Shown here in pieces: positions 1-6,643 of a DNA stretch of 8,812 bases. The first letter of the stretch is position 1. Each line of letters starts with the position of its first letter. Made by a program: the position numbers and the translations under genes. The DNA comes from Clostridia bacterium. Lineage in GTDB: Bacteria; Bacillota; Clostridia; Oscillospirales; CAG-272. The stretch covers positions 1 through 8,812 of the forward strand of contig CAADYN010000066.1 in NCBI GenBank assembly GCA_900753285.1. The letters run 5' to 3'. The notes beneath the pieces are model-generated. The model had not been told where the DNA came from, ran no database searches, and saw nothing but the letters and a program-made list of their open reading frames with translations.

Positions 1-2432
1 AGTGGGAGTCCGGCTTATCCGAGGCTATCTCCACATTCCGCGCGGCTTCCGAGTTCATCGACGAGTACCCCGACTTCATTTTCAACCACAACGAATCTCT
101 TCTCTACGAATGGGTGGAGGAAAACGAGCCTGAGCTGTTTGAGAAGATAAAGAGACAGGTAGCGGACGGAAGATGGAACATAATCGGCGGTTGGTTCCTT
201 CAGCCCGACTGCAACATTCCCTCCGGCGAGGCTATATTCCGTCAGGTGCTCCGCGGAAGAATATACTTCTACGACAAATTTAATAAGGTTCCCGTAACCG
301 CCGTCAACTTTGACTCGTTCGGTCACGCGCAGGGTCTTGTACAGATGCTTAACAAATGCGGCTACAAGAACTACGTCAACATCCGTCCCGGAAGAGGAAA
401 CTACGACTTCGACAACGGGGACTTCCTCTGGAAAGGCTACGACGGCAAATCCGAGGTTCTGGTACACCGCTCCGACAAGGGTTACAACTCCGTTTTCGGC
501 GAGGTAAACCGCGAGCTTCCCGAATGGGTTAAGAGATATGCAAACTCCGACACCGCGCTCTACCTCTGGGGCGTAGGAAACCACGGCGGCGGTCCTTCCA
601 GAATCGACCTCGACAACATTGCAAAGATGAAGGCGGAGGGTATGGATATCGTTCACTCCACTCCCGACGAATACTTTAAGACGGTAGACCGCGACGCCTG
701 CCCCGTTGTTGACAGAGGTCTGAACACGCTGATGGAAGGCTGCTACACCTCCATTATCCGCATAAAGCAGATGCACCGCAGACTTGAAAACGACCTTGTC
801 ATGGTGGAAAAGATGGCTTCTCAGGCGGCTCTCTCCGGTCTTTCAAAGTACGAGAAGGAAAAGATTGACGACGCATGGCGCGACCTTCTCTTCGCCGAAT
901 TCCACGACTCCCTCCCCGGCTCCTGCATTCAGCCTGTTGAGGACGACATTATCCGCATGCTCGACCACGGTCTTGAGATAATGAATCAGCTTAAGGCAAA
1001 GTATTTTCTCGCGCTCTGTGCCGGTCAGGAGAAGATAAAGGACGGCAACACTGTTCCGCTCATCGTCTACAACCCGCATCCGTTTGAATATACTCAGCCG
1101 ATAGACGTAGAGTTCCTGCTCCCGCGTCAGCTCTGGCACAAGAAGTTCTCGAACCCGATAGTATACAGAGACGGCAAGGCAGTTCCCTCTCAGCAGGCGA
1201 AGGAGTCAGGCAACTTCTACATGGACTGGTGCAAGAGAGTAGTATTCACGACCCCGCTCCCGCCCTGCTCCGTCACGAGACTTGACATCCACTTCGACGT
1301 TATCGACTCACGTCCAGCTCCCACGACTCATCCCGAGCACTACAAGATTAAAGTTGCAACCGCTCACGGTCAGGTAGTTATAAGCTGCCGCACAGGTCAC
1401 ATCGAAAGCTACGTAGTCGACGGCAAGGAATTTGTTAAGCCGGGTGCGTTTGCGGTAAACGTACACACCGACGCGTACAGCAGCTGGGAAGGCAAAGGTC
1501 CTCTTGACGTATACGAACCGACGGGCGCATTCCATCTCATGACAGCCGGAGAAGCAACGGACTTCGCAGGTGTAAAGGGCAGCCTTGTTCAGCCGGTAAG
1601 AGTAGTCGAAGAGGGCGAGATTAACACTGTAGTTGAAGCCGACTTTATCTACAACAACTCCCGCATGCACACGAAGTACACGATAGACAAGCTCACGGAC
1701 GAGATAGAAATCGAAACGAGAGTGTTCAACACCGAAAACGAGATGAGATTCAAGCTGTTCATCCCGACGACGCTCAAAGACAGCGAACACATCGGTCAGA
1801 CTATTTTCGGACGCGAGGTGCTGAAGATATCCTACGCCGACGTTGTATCTCAGTGCTGGCAGGCTCTCGCGGACAAGGAAAGCGCGCTCTGTGTAATAGA
1901 CGACGGAGTTTACGGCTCGAACGCATACGACGGAAATCTTGCGGTAACTCTCCTGCGTTCTGCGGGATACGGTGCGGGCGGCTCGGCTTGGGGAGAACCC
2001 TTCCGTGAACCCATGTATCAGCAGAGAATGGATCAGGGCGAGAGAAGATACCGTTTCCGCGTGATGGCAGGAAAGCGTGACGACATACTGCTCCGTGCCG
2101 ACCGTGAAGCCGCTCAGTTCAATCAGAAGGCGTATGCTCTTGCGTTCTGCCCGTCAGGAAACGGAACAAAGCCGAAGGAACTTATCTCAGTCGACCGCGA
2201 AAACGTAACTCTCAGCTGCTTCAAGCAGAGCGAAAGAGACGCGGCAAAGTACATTTTCAGACTGTTCGAGGCTCAGGGTACGGAATGCGACGCACACATC
2301 GAGCTACCCATAGCGGGAGTTTCACTTGATACGCACTTCACTCCGTTTGAGATAAAGACGTTCATGCTCGCGGACGGCAAGGTCACGGAGACTGATATGC
2401 TTGAGGGAGCTGTGCCTCTTTCAAACGAATAA
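1..2432 (+). CDS. GH38 alpha-mannosidase, 5'-partial at window edge
   Basis: A retaining glycoside hydrolase that releases alpha-mannose from mannosides or glycan fragments. The reading frame is open from the first full codon at position 3 and ends with TAA at 2430-2432, giving about 809 visible residues. The first in-frame GTG, at 114, is not the start, because the frame before it already matches the family (WESGLSEAISTFRAASEF, then FIFNHNESLLYEW). The family blocks follow in order: GGWFLQPDCNIPSGE, then NFDSFGHAQGL with the nucleophile Asp at 312-314, then VGNHGGGPSRID, then FAEFHDSLPGS with the zinc-ligand His at 903-905. After these come the three-helix bundle and a long beta-sandwich C-terminal half. 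Only the N-terminal tip with the HxD zinc motif is off-window, probably a few dozen residues. No signal peptide can be assessed. The family call is firm; the exact linkage specificity is unknown. Confidence 0.95.
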   Translation, partial: WESGLSEAISTFRAASEFIDEYPDFIFNHNESLLYEWVEENEPELFEKIKRQVADGRWNIIGGWFLQPDCNIPSGEAIFRQVLRGRIYFYDKFNKVPVTAVNFDSFGHAQGLVQMLNKCGYKNYVNIRPGRGNYDFDNGDFLWKGYDGKSEVLVHRSDKGYNSVFGEVNRELPEWVKRYANSDTALYLWGVGNHGGGPSRIDLDNIAKMKAEGMDIVHSTPDEYFKTVDRDACPVVDRGLNTLMEGCYTSIIRIKQMHRRLENDLVMVEKMASQAALSGLSKYEKEKIDDAWRDLLFAEFHDSLPGSCIQPVEDDIIRMLDHGLEIMNQLKAKYFLALCAGQEKIKDGNTVPLIVYNPHPFEYTQPIDVEFLLPRQLWHKKFSNPIVYRDGKAVPSQQAKESGNFYMDWCKRVVFTTPLPPCSVTRLDIHFDVIDSRPAPTTHPEHYKIKVATAHGQVVISCRTGHIESYVVDGKEFVKPGAFAVNVHTDAYSSWEGKGPLDVYEPTGAFHLMTAGEATDFAGVKGSLVQPVRVVEEGEINTVVEADFIYNNSRMHTKYTIDKLTDEIEIETRVFNTENEMRFKLFIPTTLKDSEHIGQTIFGREVLKISYADVVSQCWQALADKESALCVIDDGVYGSNAYDGNLAVTLLRSAGYGAGGSAWGEPFREPMYQQRMDQGERRYRFRVMAGKRDDILLRADREAAQFNQKAYALAFCPSGNGTKPKELISVDRENVTLSCFKQSERDAAKYIFRLFEAQGTECDAHIELPIAGVSLDTHFTPFEIKTFMLADGKVTETDMLEGAVPLSNE

Positions 2433-2457
2433 TCTTTACTATATAAAATCCTAACAT

Positions 2458-2506
2458 AAAAAAACGGCATTCGTCAGATGTTTTCATCCGATTGAGTGCC
2501 GTTTTT
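2458..2506. terminator. Bidirectional intrinsic terminator between convergent genes
   Basis: The arm AAAACGGCA (2461-2469) pairs perfectly with TGCCGTTTT (2497-2505), and flanking A/T pairs extend it. The apex contains a smaller GATG/CATC hairpin. The T run after the stem serves the mannosidase on plus. The A run at 2458-2464 becomes a U tract on minus and serves the acetyltransferase. It lies between the stop codons at 2432 and 2510. Confidence 0.9.
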
Positions 2507-2509
2507 CGC

Positions 2510-3016
2510 CTATTTTCTTACCCATTCATACGCCAGACCGACGTACTGCCATTCTCTTCGCGGGTCGCCGTCATCTTCCTTCACTATGCCGCAGTAGGTA
2601 AATCCGCTTTTCTCGAGCAACTTCTGCATTATTTTAATATCTCGGTATGTGTCGATACGGATGCACGGGTATTTTTCCTTTGCGTAGCTTATCGTGGTGT
2701 CGAATATTCCGTGGACTTCTCCGTCGCTCGCTATTCTGTGGACGGAAATGTAGTCCCCGTCGTCAAGCCAGCGTCCGTCTATGCTATTATAAAGCGGGTC
2801 GTCTCCCTCGATTATGACAAACACGCCGTGTATCTTTTCTTCCTCCATGACATACGCGCGGCTTACGGAGATATCGTACTCCACAAGCTCCCGCGGCGGC
2901 TGAAAGTCTCCCCACTGGTCGGGATTTCCGCTGTTTTTCATCACTTCTCTCGCGTAGGCGTAAATCTCCAGTATCCGCTCGAGGTCTTTTGTCACTGCCT
3001 TTCGTATCTTCAGCAT
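2510..3016 (-). CDS. GNAT family N-acetyltransferase
   Basis: A 168-residue single-domain protein of the Gcn5-related N-acetyltransferase fold, expected to move an acetyl group from acetyl-CoA to an amine; the substrate cannot be read from the sequence. It starts MLKIRKAVTKDLERILEIY (strand 1 and helix 1). NPDQWGDFQP near residues 31-40 is typical of a common Bacillota subgroup. Strand 4 and the acetyl-CoA pyrophosphate loop are around residues 89-104 (HRIASDGEVHG, a degenerate R/Q-x-x-G-x-G/A motif), and strand 5 follows at RIDTY. The segment MQKLLEKSGFTYCGIV is the usual C-terminal helix-strand. I chose the ATG at 3016 because GAGGTGG (3020-3026) sits just upstream of it. A longer TTG start at 3028 would put that Shine-Dalgarno inside the gene. 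The gene has its own promoter and a terminator shared with the mannosidase. Confidence 0.88.
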   Translation of the reverse strand: MLKIRKAVTKDLERILEIYAYAREVMKNSGNPDQWGDFQPPRELVEYDISVSRAYVMEEEKIHGVFVIIEGDDPLYNSIDGRWLDDGDYISVHRIASDGEVHGIFDTTISYAKEKYPCIRIDTYRDIKIMQKLLEKSGFTYCGIVKEDDGDPRREWQYVGLAYEWVRK

Positions 3017-3019
3017 AAT

Positions 3020-3026
3020 CCACCTC
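3020..3026 (-). promoter_or_regulatory. Ribosome binding site that fixes the GNAT start
   Basis: On the minus strand GAGGTGG lies three bases before the ATG at 3016, with its GAGG core six bases away. This spacing supports the ATG and argues against the upstream in-frame TTG at 3028. Confidence 0.75.
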
Positions 3027-3044
3027 AAAATTTCATTTGGCTCA

Positions 3045-3073
3045 ATTATACCACAATATCCTCAGCCGCACAA
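3045..3073 (-). promoter_or_regulatory. Promoter of the GNAT gene
   Basis: A perfect -10 box TATAAT (3045-3050, read on minus) has an extended TGG just upstream. It is 17 bases from a weak -35 TTGTGC (3068-3073). It lies between the importer's terminator and the acetyltransferase RBS, so the acetyltransferase is probably transcribed separately from the importer. Confidence 0.7.
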
Positions 3074-3076
3074 GAG

Positions 3077-3114
3077 AAAAAAGCCTGTAGAAGCATGACA
3101 CTTGTGCAGACTCT
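3077..3114 (-). terminator. Intrinsic terminator of the ABC importer operon
   Basis: On the minus strand AGTCTG (3107-3112) pairs with CAGGCT (3082-3087) with one G-U. The stem continues imperfectly inward (AAG with CTT), and a run of six T follows the stem. It begins 12 bases after the ATPase stop codon and ends just before the acetyltransferase promoter. Confidence 0.65.
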
Positions 3115-3125
3115 TTTTTTATTAA

Positions 3126-3950
3126 TTACAATACCTTCGAGAGAAACTCCTTCAGGCGCGGGTTCTTCGGACTTGTGAAAAATTCCTCCGGCGGAGCTTC
3201 TTCAAGGATTTTTCCTTCATCTATAAATATAACTCGGTTTGCGGCTTCACGGGCAAATCCCATCTCGTGCGTGACTATTACCATCGTCATTCCATCGTCC
3301 GCTACGGATTTCATGAGGTCGAGCACTTCGCCTACCATCTCAGGGTCAAGTGCGGATGTCGGCTCGTCGAACAGTATCACCTCGGGATTCATTGCCAGCG
3401 CACGGACGATAGCTACCCTCTGCTTCTGACCGCCGGAAAGAGTTGATGGGTACACGTCAGCCTTGTCGTCAAGTCCTATCTTTTTCAGCAGGCGGTGTGC
3501 GTTTTCCCTCGCGTCCGACTTTATCTTAGCCTTAGTCGTGGTTATCTCGGTCTTCTGCTTCTTCTCTTTTCTGAAAAGGTTTGTGAGCGGCAGGAAGAAG
3601 TTGCTAACCTTAGCCTTGCGCAAATCCGACACGCCGATGTACACCGGGGAGAGCATTATGTTTTCGATAACGGTTTTGTTGTTGAACAGGTTGAACTGCT
3701 GGAACACCATTCCCATTTTGCGGCGGTGAATGTTGATGTCAACCGACATATCCGCGATATCCACTCCGTCGAAGATTATCTGCCCGCCCGTCGGGTCTTC
3801 CATGCAGTTGAGACAGCGCAGGAACGTGCTTTTTCCGCTTCCAGAAGGTCCGAGGACGCAGACGATATCGCCCTTGTTTATGGTAATATCCACTCCGCGC
3901 AGAACTTTATTGTCGCCGAAGCTCTTTTCAAGATTAATTACGTCTATCAC
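3126..3950 (-). CDS. Polar amino-acid ABC transporter, ATP-binding subunit with helical-domain insert
   Basis: The cytoplasmic ATPase of the importer, of the GlnQ/HisP/ArtP type. Walker [10 protein letters not shown] is at residues 34-42 and the Q-loop glutamines are at 84-85. Signature LSGGQKQR is at 171-178, Walker B VILFDE ends with catalytic Glu196, the D-loop SALD is at 199-202, and switch His228 lies in VTHEMG. The protein has 274 residues, whereas E. coli GlnQ has 240. The excess of about 34 residues lies between the Q-loop and the signature (about 107-150), a Lys-rich stretch including [12 protein letters not shown] in the helical subdomain that contacts the permease. The start is GTG at 3950, overlapping the permease end by 17 bases, which suggests translational coupling. 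An AGGGG lies 11 bases upstream inside the permease gene. All catalytic motifs are intact, so it is probably active. Confidence 0.95.
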   Translation of the reverse strand: MIDVINLEKSFGDNKVLRGVDITINKGDIVCVLGPSGSGKSTFLRCLNCMEDPTGGQIIFDGVDIADMSVDINIHRRKMGMVFQQFNLFNNKTVIENIMLSPVYIGVSDLRKAKVSNFFLPLTNLFRKEKKQKTEITTTKAKIKSDARENAHRLLKKIGLDDKADVYPSTLSGGQKQRVAIVRALAMNPEVILFDEPTSALDPEMVGEVLDLMKSVADDGMTMVIVTHEMGFAREAANRVIFIDEGKILEEAPPEEFFTSPKNPRLKEFLSKVL

Positions 3951-4644
3951 TTTTTGCCAGTCCCCTTTCCATCAGCTTTATGCCGAGCGTTATCAGCATT
4001 ACTATCACAATATAAATTATCGCCATTGCAAGGTACGGAACCATGAATTCGTATGAGTTCGTTCCTATGTAGTTGAACGCAACATAGAGATCCGCCGCGC
4101 CGACAAACGATACGACGGACGTTTCCTTGATGAGCGCGATGAATTCGTTGCCGAGGGTCGGGAGTATGTTCTTCACCGCCTGCGGAATGACTATCTTCAT
4201 CATCGACACCGAGAACGACAGACCGAGCGCACGTCCGGCTTCCATCTGACCTCTGTCGACCGACATTATACCTCCGCGCATTATCTCCGAGATGTACGCG
4301 CCGCTGTTCAGTCCGAACACTATCATAGACACCTGAACGCCGCTCGACTTTACACCGAGAAGGGGCAGGAGCACGTAGTAGAAAAGCAGCAGCTGTACTA
4401 CCATCGGAGTTCCGCGGAAAAATCCCACGTAGAACGAAGCTATGCCGTTGAGCACTCTCGGCAGTCTTTTGTATTTCGGAACGACTCTCACCGTAGCAAT
4501 GAGCGTGCCGATTATGATACCGACGGCAAGACCGACAAGCGCGATAAGGAGCGTGTTTTTCAGTCCCTCAAGCACCTTGTTGTAGCCGCCGTTGTCTATC
4601 ATTATATCAAGGAATTTCGCTATCTTTTTGTCAAAGCTTCCCAT
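3934..4644 (-). CDS. Polar amino-acid ABC transporter permease (HisM/GlnP type)
   Basis: The membrane channel subunit of the importer, 236 residues, normal for the family. A short cytoplasmic N-terminus leads into hydrophobic spans at about 28-50, 66-95, 103-122, 165-190 and 200-223. [16 protein letters not shown] (75-90) is the family block. The EAA loop that docks onto the ATPase is seen as EAGRALGLS (135-143) followed by IPQA (153-156). [14 protein letters not shown] (173-186) is also diagnostic. The ATG at 4644 follows AAAGGAG (4649-4655) at a short spacing. The gene lies 130 bases downstream of the binding-protein gene across an intercistronic hairpin and overlaps the ATPase gene by 17 bases. 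A single permease gene implies a homodimeric channel. Confidence 0.95.
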   Translation of the reverse strand: MGSFDKKIAKFLDIMIDNGGYNKVLEGLKNTLLIALVGLAVGIIIGTLIATVRVVPKYKRLPRVLNGIASFYVGFFRGTPMVVQLLLFYYVLLPLLGVKSSGVQVSMIVFGLNSGAYISEIMRGGIMSVDRGQMEAGRALGLSFSVSMMKIVIPQAVKNILPTLGNEFIALIKETSVVSFVGAADLYVAFNYIGTNSYEFMVPYLAMAIIYIVIVMLITLGIKLMERGLAKSDRRN

Positions 4645-4697
4645 TTTTCTCCTTTATCGCGATATTTCCGTACCCACAAAACTGCCCCCTTTTATCG

Positions 4698-4736
4698 AGG
4701 ATACTCTGAATAATAACCTTAAATCAGAGGCTTCCT
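4698..4736 (-). promoter_or_regulatory. Intercistronic stem-loop between binding protein and permease genes
   Basis: CTCTGA and TCAGAG (4704-4709 with 4724-4729) pair perfectly around a 14-base loop. AGGA/TCCT continue the stem outside a small internal loop (4698-4701 with 4733-4736). No T run follows on the minus strand, so it does not look like a full terminator. Hairpins here often protect the binding-protein message or cut readthrough, giving more lipoprotein than permease. That role is inference. Confidence 0.5.
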
Positions 4737-4774
4737 AAAGAGAGCAGAATTTGCGGTGTTATATCTTTTTATCT

Positions 4775-5617
4775 TTATTTTGTTTCGTTGAACGCCTTAG
4801 CTATGCAGGATGCGGGTGCTGAGTCGATAACAACAAGGTCAAGGTTGCCGTTTATGAGGTCCTGTACCGCGAGAGAGCCATTTTTGTAGCCTGTGCAGGT
4901 GATGCTGTAGCCGCTGAAGCCCCAGCCTTCGTCGCCTTCGAGGTAGAACTGACCGGTAGTGCCGTTCTGACCTCCGGCCTTCTTTGAGGAGTCATAGGTT
5001 GCGAGAACCGCTTCAACGTCTGCTGCGCTCTTGCATGAATCAAACGCGGTATTGTCTGCCGTAACGATGATTTCCTGAGCGGCGTTGTAGTATGTGTCGG
5101 TGAAGTTTACGTATTCCTTACGGTCTTCCTTAACTGTAAGTCCTGCCATAGCGATATCGCACTTGTGCTGACCTACGCTGAGACATACTGCGTCAAAGTC
5201 CATGTTGCTGATAACAAGCTCCTTGCCGAGTTCCTTTGCGAGAAGAGCGGCGATTTCCATGTCGATTCCGTAGTAAGAGTCTCCCTTGGTGTATTCAAAG
5301 GGTTCAAAGCCGGCGTTTGTAGCTACAACGAGCTGATCCTTTGATTCATCAAGTGTTGCGGAGGTAACAGCTGTAGGTTCGCCGTCGCCGAAGTATTTGT
5401 TGCATATCTCGTCAAACGTGCCGTCTTCCTTTATCTTTGCGATGAACGCGTTTGTCTGCTCAAGAAGCTCGGGCTGATCCTTGTCGACGCCGAAAGCATA
5501 TTCTTCTTCGGTGAGCGGGATATCTATTACCTTGACTTCAGATGAAGCTGATGAGCATGATACGAGGGATACGAGAAGCATTGCCGCCGCGAGAGTTAAT
5601 GTGAGAAGTTTTTTCAT
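4775..5617 (-). CDS. Amino-acid ABC transporter substrate-binding lipoprotein, apparently circularly permuted
   Basis: The extracellular ligand-capturing subunit, 280 residues, of solute-binding protein family 3 (GlnH/ArtJ-like). MKKLLTLTLAAAMLLVSLVSC is a lipoprotein signal with lipobox LVSC; Cys21 is the lipidation site. The start is the ATG at 5617, with GGAAGG (5627-5632) nine bases upstream. A longer in-frame start at 5689 lies upstream of the promoter and is rejected. The domain order is odd. Residues about 28-77, which include YAFGVDKDQPELLEQ and EDGTFDEICNKYFG, match the usual C-terminal end of the family. Residues about 95-280 match the usual first part: QLVVATNAGFEPFEY (family N-terminal strand), AGLTVKEDRKEYVNF (Arg166, ligand carboxylate), GTTG (219-222), and LDLVVIDSAP (Asp265, ligand amino group). 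The protein then stops at NETK, where the family normally continues into the segment found here at 28-77. Linker 78-94 joins old C- and N-termini. Cargo is inferred as a basic or polar amino acid. Confidence 0.93.
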   Translation of the reverse strand: MKKLLTLTLAAAMLLVSLVSCSSASSEVKVIDIPLTEEEYAFGVDKDQPELLEQTNAFIAKIKEDGTFDEICNKYFGDGEPTAVTSATLDESKDQLVVATNAGFEPFEYTKGDSYYGIDMEIAALLAKELGKELVISNMDFDAVCLSVGQHKCDIAMAGLTVKEDRKEYVNFTDTYYNAAQEIIVTADNTAFDSCKSAADVEAVLATYDSSKKAGGQNGTTGQFYLEGDEGWGFSGYSITCTGYKNGSLAVQDLINGNLDLVVIDSAPASCIAKAFNETK

Positions 5618-5626
5618 GATGTTCGA

Positions 5627-5632
5627 CCTTCC
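5627..5632 (-). promoter_or_regulatory. Ribosome binding site deciding the lipoprotein start
   Basis: GGAAGG on minus lies nine bases before the ATG at 5617. That ATG opens a textbook lipoprotein signal peptide, so the 24 in-frame codons upstream are not translated. Confidence 0.75.
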
Positions 5633-5654
5633 GATGTATTTCTTTGAATTTGAT

Positions 5655-5668
5655 GGTATAATTATACC
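5655..5668. repeat. Perfect 14-base palindrome over the promoter -10
   Basis: GGTATAATTATACC reads the same on both strands. It places a TATAAT on each: the minus copy (5661-5666) is the importer -10. The plus copy (5657-5662) is preceded by TGG, as an extended -10 facing tepA. It could be an operator or simply overlapping back-to-back promoters. Confidence 0.6.
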
Positions 5669-5689
5669 TTCGTCTGCATAAAAATGCAA
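5661..5689 (-). promoter_or_regulatory. Promoter of the amino-acid importer operon
   Basis: A perfect -10 TATAAT (5661-5666 on minus) is 17 bases from a -35 TTGCAT (5684-5689). It lies about 45 bases before the lipoprotein start. No other promoter is visible before the permease or ATPase gene, so the three genes probably form one transcript. The ARG-box-like repeat overlaps its spacer and -35. Confidence 0.72.
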
Positions 5690-5690
5690 T
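5673..5690. promoter_or_regulatory. ARG-box-like operator (ArgR/AhrC candidate)
   Basis: The core TGCATAAAAATGCA (5675-5688) is a perfect 5-base inverted repeat around AAAA. Against the B. subtilis ARG-box consensus CATGAATAAAAATKCAAK, as I recall it, 15 of 18 positions agree, with mismatches at 1, 2 and 5. It covers the -35 and most of the spacer of the importer promoter, the geometry expected for repression by an arginine-sensing regulator. A weaker TTGCATTATTTTTC-like copy lies at about 5718-5733. The assignment is by eye only. Confidence 0.5.
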
Positions 5691-5763
5691 AGTGATAGTG
5701 TAACAATATTAAATTTATTTGCATTATTTTTCGTTGAAAATGCAGCTTAAAACTAATATGCAG

Positions 5764-5791
5764 TATAATATGCGTAAAATTCGGGTACAAT
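5764..5791 (+). promoter_or_regulatory. Candidate -10 boxes for tepA
   Basis: Two -10-like hexamers precede tepA: TATAAT (5764-5769) and TACAAT (5786-5791). Neither has a convincing -35 at 16-18 bases, so the start of transcription is unresolved. The extended -10 in the palindrome at 5655-5668 is an alternative, giving a leader of roughly 155 bases. Confidence 0.3.
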
Positions 5792-5823
5792 AGAGCAGTA
5801 AAAACCACACACGGAGTAATATT

Positions 5824-6573
5824 ATGGAAGAGAAAAACGAGTCGAAAAAATACAGCAATTCGGAAGAAAACGACGCCGCGGAGAACATGAGCGAGGAAAA
5901 AACCTCCGAGGACAACGATCGTCTTGACTATATCATGAAAAGCGGCGGGGTCGTGTCAAAGACCAAGGATGAAACCATACAGTGCCTTACGATAATCGGG
6001 CAGATCGAGGGGCATTACAACCTCGGGGACGGGCAGAAGGCGACAAAGTACGAGCATATAATCCCGCTCCTCCTCTCGATAGAGGAAAGCGACGAGATAG
6101 ACGGGCTTCTTGTGGTGCTGAACACGATGGGCGGGGACGTTGAGGCGGGGCTTGCGATAGCGGAAATGATAGCGAGTATGTCAAAGCCTGCCGTGTCGCT
6201 CGTTCTCGGAGGAGGGCATTCGATAGGCGTACCTCTGGCGGTATCGGCGAAAAAGTCGTTCATAGTGCCGTCCGCTACGATGACGATACATCCGGTAAGA
6301 ATCAGCGGAACCGTGGTTGGCGCGCCGCAGACATACTACTACTTTGAGCGGATGCAGAAGCGGATAATGAATTTTGTCGTGTCGCACTCGAACATCACGG
6401 AAGAAAAGTTTAACTCCCTGCTCATGCGGACGGACATGATAGCGACGGATATAGGCTCGGTGATAGACGGCGGAGAAGCGGTTGAATGCGGGCTTATCGA
6501 CGAGGTAGGGGGACTGTGCGACGCGGTGACGGCTCTGCGGGAGATGATAAAGGCGCGCAAATCGGGTGAATAA
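5824..6573 (+). CDS. tepA: TepA/YmfB-type ClpP-fold serine protease
   Basis: A ClpP/crotonase-fold serine protease, 249 residues, matching the Bacillus translocation-enhancing protein TepA, which lies in sporulation- and secretion-related contexts in Bacillota. Residues 1-50 are an acidic, low-complexity, presumably disordered tail, and the fold starts at TIQCLTIIGQIEGH (51-64). KYEHIIP (75-81) and LNTMGGDVEAGLAIAEMI (99-116) are family blocks. The nucleophile is Ser133 in GGGHSIG, and the catalytic His156 lies in TIHPVR. Asp209 in ATDIG is a candidate third residue. SHSNITEEKF (187-196) is also typical. There is no signal peptide or membrane span, so a cytoplasmic protein is expected. The ATG follows GGAG (5813-5816) seven bases upstream. 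It is transcribed divergently from the importer and ends at a terminator shared with pyrB. The substrate is unknown. Confidence 0.9.
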   Translation: MEEKNESKKYSNSEENDAAENMSEEKTSEDNDRLDYIMKSGGVVSKTKDETIQCLTIIGQIEGHYNLGDGQKATKYEHIIPLLLSIEESDEIDGLLVVLNTMGGDVEAGLAIAEMIASMSKPAVSLVLGGGHSIGVPLAVSAKKSFIVPSATMTIHPVRISGTVVGAPQTYYYFERMQKRIMNFVVSHSNITEEKFNSLLMRTDMIATDIGSVIDGGEAVECGLIDEVGGLCDAVTALREMIKARKSGE

Positions 6574-6575
6574 AA

Positions 6576-6625
6576 AGAAAAGGACACAGTCGCATGGCTA
6601 AACATACGTGGCTGTGTTCTTTTCT
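6576..6625. terminator. Bidirectional terminator between tepA and pyrB
   Basis: A 14-base stem forms from AGAAAAGGACACAG (6576-6589) and CTGTGTTCTTTTCT (6612-6625), with one G-U. The apex can add CG and ATG pairs. T-rich sequence follows on both strands. It starts two bases after the tepA stop and ends 18 bases from the pyrB stop, so it serves both genes. Confidence 0.85.
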
Positions 6626-6643
6626 ATGTATTTCGGTTTAGTA

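Noticed and set aside
15..776. Long open frame on the minus strand opposite the mannosidase
   Set aside because: It is a shadow of the GC-rich third-codon-position bias of the GH38 gene. It has no RBS, and the plus frame has clear family motifs.
3017..3028. TTG start for the acetyltransferase
   Set aside because: It would place the Shine-Dalgarno GAGGTGG inside the gene, and it has no RBS of its own.
3175..4056. Plus-strand open frames opposite the ATPase and permease genes
   Set aside because: They are antisense shadows of strongly conserved transporter motifs, with no ribosome sites or family features.
5618..5689. Longer N-terminus for the binding lipoprotein, starting at 5689
   Set aside because: The added 24 codons span the -10 box and precede a complete lipoprotein signal. 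The RBS fits the ATG at 5617.
6181..6605. Minus-strand open frames opposite tepA
   Set aside because: They have no RBS or recognisable motifs and run antisense through the conserved ClpP-fold coding sequence.
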